This document shows, piece after piece, positions 8,142-14,755 of a DNA stretch of 20,103 bases (within the stretch, counting starts at the first letter, position 1; each line of letters starts with the position of its first letter). Made by a program: the position numbers and the translations under genes. Below the pieces are notes generated by a model, which did no database searches, was not told the origin of the DNA, and worked only from the letters and a program-made list of their open reading frames with translations. The stretch comes from an uncultured Eubacteriales bacterium. GTDB lineage: Bacteria > Bacillota > Clostridia > Oscillospirales > CAG-272. The stretch spans positions 1 to 20,103 of the forward strand of contig CAKRTQ010000024.1 in assembly GCA_934402395.1 (NCBI GenBank). The letters run 5' to 3'.

Positions 8142-8170
8142 ATTATACTACATATTATGGGAAAGGTCAA
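8142..8170 (-). promoter_or_regulatory. Sigma-A promoter of the HD-domain operon
   Basis: On the minus strand TTGACC (8170-8165), a 17-base spacer, then TATAAT (8147-8142). It is correctly placed for the HD-domain gene beginning at 8092 and is divergent from the promoter at 8260-8288. Confidence 0.85.
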
Positions 8171-8259
8171 CAGTTTTATTGCCTGCGCACGTTTTTAGTT
8201 TTGCGGGACCCGAATTATGGATTTTTTGCGACATATATATTGTTTACACCTCAAAGTTC

Positions 8260-8288
8260 TTGACAGTAAAAAGATGCTGTGATATAAT
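8260..8288 (+). promoter_or_regulatory. Perfect-consensus sigma-A promoter of the kinase/peptidase operon
   Basis: TTGACA (8260-8265), exactly 17 bases, then TATAAT (8283-8288), with AT-rich DNA just upstream (TATATAT at about 8233-8240). No mismatch to the consensus. The first gene downstream starts at 8348. The short gap to the divergent promoter leaves about 90 bases for shared regulation, but no clear operator was seen there. Confidence 0.9.
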
Positions 8289-8347
8289 AAATATATATTT
8301 TGTCGTGACACAGTGTGTCCCGGTCACCTGATCTTGCGGAGGAAACG

Positions 8348-8809
8348 ATGGATGACAAGACCTGCGGCGGTGTGCGCATTGTTAATGCTGCCGAGTTCAT
8401 GCCGATGGCGCTTGAGCTTATCGCGCGCGGCGCTGCGGTGCCGCTTGTCGTCAGCGGGAACAGCATGGAGCCGTTCCTCACTGCCGGGCGGGACAGTGTG
8501 ATCCTTACGGCGCGCCGGGCGAAAAAGCCAAGGCGCGGCGATATCCTTATGTTCACGCGGCCGGACGGCAGCTACGTGGTCCACCGCGTTCACCGTGCCG
8601 ATGGCAGCGGTGTGCGGTTCGTGGGGGATGCTCAGTCCTTTATCGAGGGACCTGTCCCGTACGGGCATCTGCTTGCGGAGGTCCGCACAGTTATACGCCG
8701 CGGGGCAAAGGTGGGCAGACATTCTCCCGTCTGGCTTTACTTTGCGTGGCGCAGGGCGGCTCGGACGTTTGTATGCCGTTTGCGCGGCGATCTTGGCAGA
8801 TGTCAATAA
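8348..8809 (+). CDS. S24/S26 (SipW-type) signal-peptidase-like protein lacking a membrane anchor
   Basis: A 153-residue peptidase-fold protein. Box B is SGNSMEPFL with candidate nucleophile Ser39. The GDILMF strand, YVVHRV with His79, and FVGDAQ with Asp94 follow the Ser/His/Asp pattern of ER/archaeal/SipW-type signal peptidases rather than the bacterial Ser/Lys dyad. No N-terminal transmembrane segment precedes the Ser, unlike normal signal peptidases; the C-terminus has an aromatic/basic amphipathic stretch (VWLYFAWRRAARTFV). The start is fixed by GGAGG five bases before the ATG. Similar soluble S24/S26 proteins occur in exopolysaccharide loci of Clostridia. Substrate unknown. Confidence 0.8.
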   Translation: MDDKTCGGVRIVNAAEFMPMALELIARGAAVPLVVSGNSMEPFLTAGRDSVILTARRAKKPRRGDILMFTRPDGSYVVHRVHRADGSGVRFVGDAQSFIEGPVPYGHLLAEVRTVIRRGAKVGRHSPVWLYFAWRRAARTFVCRLRGDLGRCQ

Positions 8810-8976
8810 AAAGCTCCCGATGCCGCATGCGGCAGCAGTAAAAAGAAAAAAGTTCGGATACAAAATAAACGCGTACCCGCAAACAAGCTGTTTTCAAACA
8901 CCATTTGCGCTCCTCGGACCGGACATTCGGCTCCGCAAGGACGGCGCAGATACAAAGAAAGGAACGGTCATAAAAA

Positions 8977-9750
8977 ATGAACGATACCATTGATCTCAAG
9001 TCAACGGCGCTGTTGCTTTTGCGTCACGCGTGGATAATCATTCTTGCGTTTTTGCTTTGCTTCATCATGACATATTTTGTGGCAGAGCGTCCCAAAACGC
9101 CGGTCTATTATGCCACGGCAACAATGTACGTATCAAACCTTTCGCGCGATAACGTATCATCATCCACGTATTATTCCTCGGGCAACCAGCTCAGCGCACA
9201 GGCACTCATCAATACCTGCAACGTCATAGTCCGCTCAAACACCGCAATGACCAAGGTCATGGAGGAGCTTGACACGCTTGACGGTGTTGAGGACGGTGTT
9301 TTTGTAAGCGCGGTGTCCGGCAGAAAATACACTGCCGCCGCGATAAAGGGAATGATAAACCTCAGCTCTGTCAACAGCACCGAGGTAATGGCGGTAAGAG
9401 TCACCTGCGCCGATTCCACCGACGCCATGACGATAGCGGATGCCATCGTTGACGTGGTGCCGCTGGTGGTCGAGGATATAATCCGCAGCGGTTACGCCAA
9501 AAAGGTCGACTCGGCATACGCCTCGGGCATGGGAAATATCCCGGGACTCACCAAGCCTGCCATTGTCGGCTTCATAGCAGCCGTTATCGTAAGCGCCGTG
9601 GTGGTGCTTATCAGTGCTTTTGACACACGCATCCATACAAAAGACGATGTAATTGCCGTTTATAATGTCCCAATTATAGGCGAGATCCCCGATTTCTCAG
9701 GAAAAAACAACGAAAGGTATTACGCGCGGTATGAGCATACTGACAAATAA
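8977..9750 (+). CDS. Wzz/CpsC-like polysaccharide chain-length determinant (BY-kinase modulator)
   Basis: A 257-residue membrane protein with the classic two-helix Wzz layout: TM1 at about 18-36, an extracytoplasmic domain, and TM2 at about 193-215, followed by a short cytoplasmic tail (RIHTKDDVIAVYNVPIIGEIP) that in this family activates the partner kinase. The tail ends in a Tyr-rich YYARYEH. The next gene is that kinase, overlapping by 20 bases, the split arrangement typical of Firmicutes (CpsC/CpsD, YveK/YveL, CapA/CapB). The family sets polymer length and export. AAAGGAA lies about 12 bases before the ATG. The 167-base gap after the peptidase gene holds only a 14-bp palindrome (8821-8834). 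Confidence 0.9.
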   Translation: MNDTIDLKSTALLLLRHAWIIILAFLLCFIMTYFVAERPKTPVYYATATMYVSNLSRDNVSSSTYYSSGNQLSAQALINTCNVIVRSNTAMTKVMEELDTLDGVEDGVFVSAVSGRKYTAAAIKGMINLSSVNSTEVMAVRVTCADSTDAMTIADAIVDVVPLVVEDIIRSGYAKKVDSAYASGMGNIPGLTKPAIVGFIAAVIVSAVVVLISAFDTRIHTKDDVIAVYNVPIIGEIPDFSGKNNERYYARYEHTDK

Positions 9751-10528
9751 GAAAAAGAAAAAGGCGCGCCCCGGCTCCGCCATGGTGATAAATGCCGACA
9801 CCCCGTTTGTCGTTACCGAGGCATACAAGACACTGCGCACGAATATTCTCTTCACAACGGCGGCGTTGGCGCCCGAAACGCCGCACAAAAACGCTCTTGT
9901 GATATCTAGCCCGCTGCCGAGCGAGGGCAAATCCACTACGGCGTCAAACCTCGGCGTTGTGTTCGCGCAGACAAACTCACGTGTGCTTATCATAGATGCG
10001 GATATGCGCAAGGCGGTACAGCACCGCAATTTCAAGGTCGATAACGAGCGCGGGCTTTCAAGCTGTCTTGTTGATCTTGATGTGCTCACCGATGCCATCC
10101 ATCATTCGGTAAAACCGGGACTTGATCTGCTTTCAGCCGGTCCGACACCGCCGAACCCCTCCGAGCTGCTCAGCTCACCCACTATGCAGAAGCTGCTTGA
10201 CATCGTGTGCCGCGTGTACGATTTTGTTATCATCGACACGCCGCCGCTCACGCTCGTTTCGGACGCGCTTACGTTCGCCGGCAACACTGCGGGGCTTCTC
10301 ATGGTCGTAAGACCCGACGTATGCCGCCAGATCGACCTGCGCCGCAGCTTTGACAGCATCGATCTTGCCGGCACGCACGTGCTGGGCGTGGTAATGTCGG
10401 ATGTACGTCAGAACGGCACCGGCTATTACAGCGGCTACCGCCGTTACGGAAAGTACGAAAAATACGGCTATGCGCGCTATGGTTACGGAAGTACGTCGAC
10501 CGATGCAAAGCCGGAAAATAAATCATGA
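9731..10528 (+). CDS. Bacterial tyrosine kinase, CpsD/CapB family
   Basis: A 265-residue BY-kinase. In order: a Walker A loop SSPLPSEGKST at about 59-69, Walker A' VLIIDADMRKA at about 85-95, Walker B DFVIIDTPP at about 164-172, and a C-terminal tyrosine cluster between about 232 and 252 with nine Tyr in 21 residues, the autophosphorylation tail. The N-terminal ADTPFVVTEAYKTLRTNI segment is the oligomerisation motif of the family. It works with the overlapping Wzz-like membrane protein in control of polysaccharide polymerisation and export. Its TGA overlaps the next ATG (ATGA), so it is coupled to the DNA glycosylase. Confidence 0.95.
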   Translation: MSILTNKKKKKARPGSAMVINADTPFVVTEAYKTLRTNILFTTAALAPETPHKNALVISSPLPSEGKSTTASNLGVVFAQTNSRVLIIDADMRKAVQHRNFKVDNERGLSSCLVDLDVLTDAIHHSVKPGLDLLSAGPTPPNPSELLSSPTMQKLLDIVCRVYDFVIIDTPPLTLVSDALTFAGNTAGLLMVVRPDVCRQIDLRRSFDSIDLAGTHVLGVVMSDVRQNGTGYYSGYRRYGKYEKYGYARYGYGSTSTDAKPENKS

Positions 10529-11112
10529 ACGCCGAGGGCGAGCGTCTTTTTGACGCGCTTGAGGAAAAATGCCGTGCGTGCGGAGCCTGCGAGCTTTCAA
10601 AAACACGCACAAACTGTGTTTTCGGCACCGGCAGCCTCTCAGCCCGGCTCATGTTTGTAGGTGAGGCACCGGGCGAGCAGGAGGACCTTCAGGGCGTTCC
10701 GTTCGTTGGGCGCGCGGGTCAGCTGCTCGACCGCTATCTCTACGCGGTCGATATCAGACGCGAGGATGTTTACATAGCAAATATACTCAAGTGCCGTCCG
10801 CCGCATAACCGCGATCCGCTTCCCGCCGAGGAGGATGCCTGCATAGGCTTTCTGCGCGAGCAGGTGCGGCTCATACGTCCGCGCATTATCGTGTGCCTCG
10901 GCAGAATATCCGCCATGCGCCTGATAAGTCCTGATTTCAAGATAACGCGCGATCACGGCAGGTGGTACGAGCGCGGAGATTTTCTTATGACAGCCGTTTA
11001 TCATCCTGCAGCCCTTCTGCGCGACCCGCGCAAGAAGGACGATATGCTTGCCGATATGAAGAGCATCAGGAAAAAGCTTGATGCCATGACCGTCGGCGGG
11101 GAGCAAAAGTAA
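10525..11112 (+). CDS. Family 4 uracil-DNA glycosylase (4Fe-4S)
   Basis: A 195-residue UDG of the family 4/5 type, which removes uracil from DNA to begin base-excision repair. Signatures are: the N-terminal CRACGACELSKTR cysteine motif, motif A GEAPGEQEDLQGVPFVGRAG, the middle cysteines in ILKCRPPHNRDPLPAEEDAC (iron-sulfur ligands), IIVCLG, and motif B HPAALLRDP. All four expected cluster cysteines can be placed. The gene overlaps the tyrosine kinase by four bases and is followed 51 bases later by the anchored deacetylase-like gene. A repair enzyme in the middle of an exopolysaccharide operon is an odd but clear arrangement, probably only a shared transcript. Confidence 0.94.
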   Translation: MNAEGERLFDALEEKCRACGACELSKTRTNCVFGTGSLSARLMFVGEAPGEQEDLQGVPFVGRAGQLLDRYLYAVDIRREDVYIANILKCRPPHNRDPLPAEEDACIGFLREQVRLIRPRIIVCLGRISAMRLISPDFKITRDHGRWYERGDFLMTAVYHPAALLRDPRKKDDMLADMKSIRKKLDAMTVGGEQK

Positions 11113-11163
11113 GACGGGAGAGCGGCGCGGACCGACTCTCAATACCCTTTGGGGAGCTTTTAT

Positions 11164-12141
11164 ATGAACAAAACAATCGTAAAGGTGCTGATAACGCTGC
11201 TTGCCGCGCTCCTGATACTTGCCGCCGCTGCGGGAGCCGTGTACAGCATAAGGGACAATCGCTCGAATCTCAACGATATAAACGCGCGCGAGGAGCGCGC
11301 CAATGCCCTGCGGCGCGAGCTTGAGCCGCTCAAAAGCGAGCGGACGGAGCTTGAAAACGAGCAGGTGAAGCTGAAGCTCAGCTACTCCGAGGAATCCAAC
11401 GGCGTTTCGGCATTTTCCGTTATTTTTTCGGATATGTCGGAAGCGATATACACATCGGTCCTTCCGATAATGAAGCAGTTCGGGTACGTGGCGAATGTCG
11501 CGGTGTCAGGCGCGTATGAAATAGGCGCATCGGGAAAACTCAGCGCGGCACAGCTCGCATCCCTTAACGGAGAAGGCTGGAGTATTTCGGTTGCGTGGAA
11601 CGGCGAGGGCGACGGAGCCGAGCACTATGCTTCGGTGAAGGCAGCTATCGAAGGTACCGGAGCTGCGGTGTTTCCCGCTGTGCTCTACACCGGCGAAAGG
11701 TTTACGCCGGCGCAGGCGGCTGCGCTTCGCGGCGCGGGAGTGACCGATATCATCGTTCCGGAAACGACCAAACTTTCGGACGAGCTTGCCGATGTCGGGA
11801 ACTCAGGCATCGTCCGCAGTGCTGCGTGGGACCGCGAGGGCGGAAATCTTGTAATACTTGCAGGCATTTCGATGCATGAGGACGTCATTTTCACCGCTGT
11901 GGGAGAGGGTCTCAACACACCTCTGTTCAGGTCGATGCTTGATATGCTCAGGCTTCACGAAAACGGGATCGCGGTAAAGAGTCTGGGCGAACGCGAGAGC
12001 TACCGTGCCGAAGCGGAGCGCGAGCGCGCAAAGCGCGAAGAGGAAGCGCAGACGCGGCTTGCCGAGATAGATGCCCGTATCAGGGAGATAAAAGCGGAAA
12101 TAAACGCGCTTTACGTAAAATACGGCGCGGAAATGCAGTAA
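11164..12141 (+). CDS. Membrane-anchored, degenerate polysaccharide-deacetylase-like protein with coiled coils
   Basis: A 325-residue protein. An N-terminal membrane anchor lies at about 7-27, a heptad-rich charged coiled coil at about 35-75, and a second coiled coil (AEAERERAKREEEAQTRL) at about 280-320. The middle (about 80-270) follows the NodB/polysaccharide-deacetylase plan: FSVIFSDMSEAIYTSVLPIMKQFG aligns by eye with the usual TFDDG...VLPILKEYG strand and helix, and LSAAQLASLNGEGWSISV with the usual LS..QL.E....GWEIGSH. The metal ligands are missing: DD is replaced by SD and the HxxxH motif is absent. ATG 11164 with GGGGAG 7 bases upstream was preferred over an upstream in-frame TTG. 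Probably a structural or sugar-binding envelope protein. Last gene before terminator H4. Confidence 0.6.
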   Translation: MNKTIVKVLITLLAALLILAAAAGAVYSIRDNRSNLNDINAREERANALRRELEPLKSERTELENEQVKLKLSYSEESNGVSAFSVIFSDMSEAIYTSVLPIMKQFGYVANVAVSGAYEIGASGKLSAAQLASLNGEGWSISVAWNGEGDGAEHYASVKAAIEGTGAAVFPAVLYTGERFTPAQAAALRGAGVTDIIVPETTKLSDELADVGNSGIVRSAAWDREGGNLVILAGISMHEDVIFTAVGEGLNTPLFRSMLDMLRLHENGIAVKSLGERESYRAEAERERAKREEEAQTRLAEIDARIREIKAEINALYVKYGAEMQ

Positions 12142-12146
12142 CATAC

Positions 12147-12187
12147 GTGGGTGTCAAAAAACTCAAAACGAGCTTTTTGACACCCAC
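12147..12187. terminator. Convergent terminator hairpin (family member H4)
   Basis: The arm GTGGGTGTCAAAAAACTC (12147-12164) pairs with 12170-12187 with one A/C mismatch, which reads as a wobble on the other strand. It sits between the stop of the deacetylase-like gene (plus) and the stop of spoVM (minus), so it serves both. The layout (GC-rich base, then A-tract against T-tract in the stem) matches H1-H3. Confidence 0.8.
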
Positions 12188-12191
12188 CGCT

Positions 12192-12290
12192 TTATTTTCT
12201 TGTTCCGCGCGCTTTGCCGCTTTTTTTGCCGAATAATCTTCTCAGGATCGGCGAAAAAATGCCGGGCGAACGTATGACGATTATTTTCAT
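12192..12290 (-). CDS. spoVM: Stage V sporulation protein M-like peptide (32 aa)
   Basis: A very short gene, easily missed. The peptide begins MKIIVIRSPGIFSPILRRLF and ends in a basic tail. Lined up with Bacillus subtilis SpoVM (26 aa, starting MKFYTIKLP) without gaps, it keeps Met1, Lys2, Ile6, Pro9, Ile15, Arg17 and Gly21; Pro9 is known to be essential for SpoVM. SpoVM is an amphipathic helix that recognises the convex forespore membrane, anchors SpoIVA and links coat and cortex assembly. AGGAG lies six bases before the ATG. It follows a 50-residue membrane protein gene by 33 bases and ends before terminator H4. The Lys/Arg extension (GKKSGKARGTRK) is longer than in Bacillus. Confidence 0.82.
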   Translation of the reverse strand: MKIIVIRSPGIFSPILRRLFGKKSGKARGTRK

Positions 12291-12323
12291 AGCCATCTCC
12301 TGTGGCAGGCGGCGGTCATGGCG

Positions 12324-12476
12324 TTATTTTATCAGCATCACCCCGGCGCAAAGCAGGGCTGCCGCCTCGATAAAGGCGAGCAGTCTCCACGGCAGAATAA
12401 AGGACAGAAATATTCCCGCGCCGAAGCAAAGAACAAGCAGTCCGATCATTTTCTTTAGCTCGCATGATCTTGGCAT
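12324..12476 (-). CDS. Small 50-residue membrane protein upstream of spoVM
   Basis: The ORF codes MPRSCELKKMIGLLVLCFGA, then a continuous hydrophobic stretch with FLSFILPW, and a second hydrophobic helix (LLAFIEAAALLCAGVMLI) ending in K. Two short membrane helices with a Pro-Trp turn are predicted. GGGAGGAAACGGTC directly before the ATG is a strong ribosome site, and the frame ends with TAA 33 bases before the SpoVM-like gene, so a two-gene operon is likely. I recall similar small unnamed proteins in Clostridia but no function. A role in sporulation is inferred only from its position. Confidence 0.7.
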   Translation of the reverse strand: MPRSCELKKMIGLLVLCFGAGIFLSFILPWRLLAFIEAAALLCAGVMLIK

Positions 12477-12532
12477 GACCGTTTCCTCCCGTATCGTTCG
12501 GGGATGCGCCCGCAGGCGTTCCCTCTGCTATC

Positions 12533-12561
12533 ATTATATGCTCATTCCGCACCCGCGTGAC
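12533..12561 (-). promoter_or_regulatory. Possible mother-cell (sigma-E-like) promoter for the small membrane protein/spoVM pair
   Basis: On the minus strand GTCACGCG (12561-12554), 13 bases, then CATATAAT (12540-12533). The -10 differs at one base from the sigma-E form CATACAAT; the -35 keeps only GTCA. The same hexamer TATAAT would also suit sigma-A, but no good -35 lies 17 bases upstream. In B. subtilis spoVM is sigma-E dependent. Confidence 0.4.
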
Positions 12562-12602
12562 GGCGGTATGCGGATTTTTTTGTTTCAAAACCGTTTTACC
12601 TA

Positions 12603-12631
12603 TTGAACAGTTGCCGCCGATTTGGTATAAT
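12603..12631 (+). promoter_or_regulatory. Sigma-A promoter of the SGNH/LRR surface-protein operon
   Basis: TTGAAC (12603-12608), 17 bases, TATAAT (12626-12631), about 37 bases before the ATG at 12668. It lies back to back with the promoter proposed for the small sporulation genes. Confidence 0.75.
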
Positions 12632-12667
12632 TACTTTGCTACATTATATTGTAAGGTAAGTGCCGAT

Positions 12668-14755
12668 ATGAAAAAAGATATAAAAGACAAAAAAACGCCC
12701 TCTGCCCTCCGCACGGCTGCGCGGATGATCGCATCTGCCGCAGCGCTGGCAGTGCTTGTGCTTTCCGCTGTTCTGCTGCGCGGCGGATTTGACGCCTTCC
12801 GCACGTCGGATATCACTGCCGACGGGTCGCCGCGGTCTGTGCGCGTGGTTTTTGCCGACGCCGACGGCGGCGCGGGGAAGGTGTGTGAGGTCACGGCGGG
12901 CGATGATGCGGCTTTTTCGGTGGATATCCCGATGGGCAGCATTCTTGAAATCATCTCGGGCGGCGCAACAGCCGACGGCGGCATGATGACGCTCCGGAAT
13001 GTCCGCGCTCCCGCTACCGTTGTCTATCGTGTGAGACGCCCCGGCGTTTACAGCCTGCGCGTTGTGAACGATGAAGCAAAAGGCAATGTCACCCCCCGCG
13101 CGGGAATGTTTACCATGACGGAGACGGAAAAGCTGCGCTTTTCCGTGACCGAGCAGCCCGGCTATCTTTTTGCGGGATACAGCATCGGTGCGCCGCTTGA
13201 GAGCGGCGGAGAGCTTGTTGAATCCGGGCGCGTGCTCACCTACGCCCCGAAGGATAACGCCGTGATATATCTCAACTACCGCGAGGCGGGAACGGCGGGG
13301 AGCTTTCTTCTCCGTTACCACGCGGCGGGCGGAAGGATAAGCACCGGCGGCGATGTTATTACCGAGCGTCAGTCGCGCGAATTTTACCTTTGCCCGAACG
13401 CCCGCATAAACGACGGCGTGATAAACCTTCCGGGGTACGCCCTTGTCGGTTACAGCACAAAGCCGGACGGCGGCGGTGATTTTTACGGTTGCGGATGGAA
13501 CGTTATCATGCCCGAAAACGGAGAGATTGATCTTTACGCCGTCTGGCTGCCGGAAACGCCGGAAAGTGAATTCACCTTTACCGTGAAAAACAACACGGCG
13601 ACCGTCACCGGCTGCACATCGCGCGGAGGTGCTGTGGTCATTCCCGCCACGCTTGGCGGCAAAAAGGTGACGGCGATCGCTGCCGGAGCCCTGAAGGGGC
13701 TCGGCGTGAAAAAGCTCGTGCTGCCGCCGGAGCTTTCAACTGTCGAACGCGCCGCAGTCACCGACTGCGGATCGCTTACCGAGGTATATCTGTTTGACCG
13801 TATAATTTCCATGAACGATGCGTCGTTCATGAACTGCGGCGGGCTTTCAACGCTGTACATCGGAGCGGCTCGTGCGCCGGTCTACCACGGGCAGAAGCAC
13901 GGGACCTATTCCGTAAAATTCGAGCGACTCTATACTGCGCGCGGCAGAAAGCTCATAATCATCAACGGCTCAAATACCGCATACGGACTTGACACCGCCG
14001 CGCTTATATCAATGCTTGACGACGGTTTTGAGGTCGCAAACTTCGGCTTTAACTGGAAAACGCCGCTCACAATCTTCTACGAGGTCGCGGCTCGCTACAT
14101 AAGACCCGGCGACATAGTGCTGAGCTGTCCCGAGCTTATGCCTCAGATGTGGGGAGAAAACACCGCGTCCTCCACCATGTGGGAGATGTTTGAGAGCGCG
14201 TATGAGGTCATCGGAATGATAGATATGCGCAATTACGGCGGGATCCTGCGCACGTTTGCGGATTTCAACCGCAAGTGCATAGCCTCGGGCAAGGGGACCG
14301 ACTACGATGCAAGGTATAAGGATGTGAACACATACGGGGATTTCACCGTGCTCAAAACGCCGAACAAGGCGGGCGACAGCTATGTTCAGACCGCGGGACG
14401 CGATTTTTCGGTCGATGTGTATCTTCAGAAAAAATATGTTTCAAACATGAACCGTGCAATGGATGCCTGCCGCGCGGCGGGAGCCGAGATATTCATTTCA
14501 TTCCCGCCGACAAACAAAAACTGCCTTTCGGCGGCGTCGGCGACCGAGGAATACCGCAAAGCCTTTGAAAGCGAGATCGAAGCCCGCCTGCACGCGCGGG
14601 TCATCTCGCATATTTCCGACTATCTTGTGCCGGGCAGCTGGTGCTTCGATTCGGACTATCACCTTACCACTGAGGCGACAAAGTGGCGCACCGAAAAGCT
14701 CGCCGGGGATATCAACCGTGCGGTGGCTGCGCTGAAAGCGGAGGGCAAACGATAA
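12668..14755 (+). CDS. Anchored surface protein: InlB-type repeat, LRR_5 and SGNH-like domain
   Basis: A 695-residue protein. An N-terminal signal anchor lies at about 18-38. Then come beta-rich modules including a Listeria-Bacteroides (Flg_new) type repeat (YALVGYSTKPDGGGDFYGCG ... IDLYAVW, about 255-295), BspA-like LRR_5 repeats (about 320-410, GGKKVTAIAAGALKGLGVKK and CGSLTEVYL), and a C-terminal SGNH-like domain (about 425-690). The SGNH part has IIINGSNTAYGLD (candidate nucleophile Ser435), the later strand EVANFGFN, and FDSDYHL (Asp661, His665). Block I is GSN, not GDS. ATG 12668 was chosen for the signal anchor and promoter spacing; its AAGG ribosome site is weak. Stop and next start overlap (TAATG). 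Confidence 0.75.
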   Translation: MKKDIKDKKTPSALRTAARMIASAAALAVLVLSAVLLRGGFDAFRTSDITADGSPRSVRVVFADADGGAGKVCEVTAGDDAAFSVDIPMGSILEIISGGATADGGMMTLRNVRAPATVVYRVRRPGVYSLRVVNDEAKGNVTPRAGMFTMTETEKLRFSVTEQPGYLFAGYSIGAPLESGGELVESGRVLTYAPKDNAVIYLNYREAGTAGSFLLRYHAAGGRISTGGDVITERQSREFYLCPNARINDGVINLPGYALVGYSTKPDGGGDFYGCGWNVIMPENGEIDLYAVWLPETPESEFTFTVKNNTATVTGCTSRGGAVVIPATLGGKKVTAIAAGALKGLGVKKLVLPPELSTVERAAVTDCGSLTEVYLFDRIISMNDASFMNCGGLSTLYIGAARAPVYHGQKHGTYSVKFERLYTARGRKLIIINGSNTAYGLDTAALISMLDDGFEVANFGFNWKTPLTIFYEVAARYIRPGDIVLSCPELMPQMWGENTASSTMWEMFESAYEVIGMIDMRNYGGILRTFADFNRKCIASGKGTDYDARYKDVNTYGDFTVLKTPNKAGDSYVQTAGRDFSVDVYLQKKYVSNMNRAMDACRAAGAEIFISFPPTNKNCLSAASATEEYRKAFESEIEARLHARVISHISDYLVPGSWCFDSDYHLTTEATKWRTEKLAGDINRAVAALKAEGKR

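Noticed and set aside
7205..8263. Long plus-strand open frame (352 codons) opposite the HD-domain gene
   Set aside because: Antisense to a protein with clear HD motifs, runs through the minus-strand promoter, and has no start signal.
8821..8834. Palindrome TGCCGCATGCGGCA as a terminator between the peptidase and the Wzz-like gene
   Set aside because: No T-run follows on either strand and the stem is too short; the genes probably stay on one transcript.
11149..11163. Upstream TTG start for the deacetylase-like protein
   Set aside because: The TTG lies at the GGGGAG ribosome site that correctly serves the ATG at 11164.
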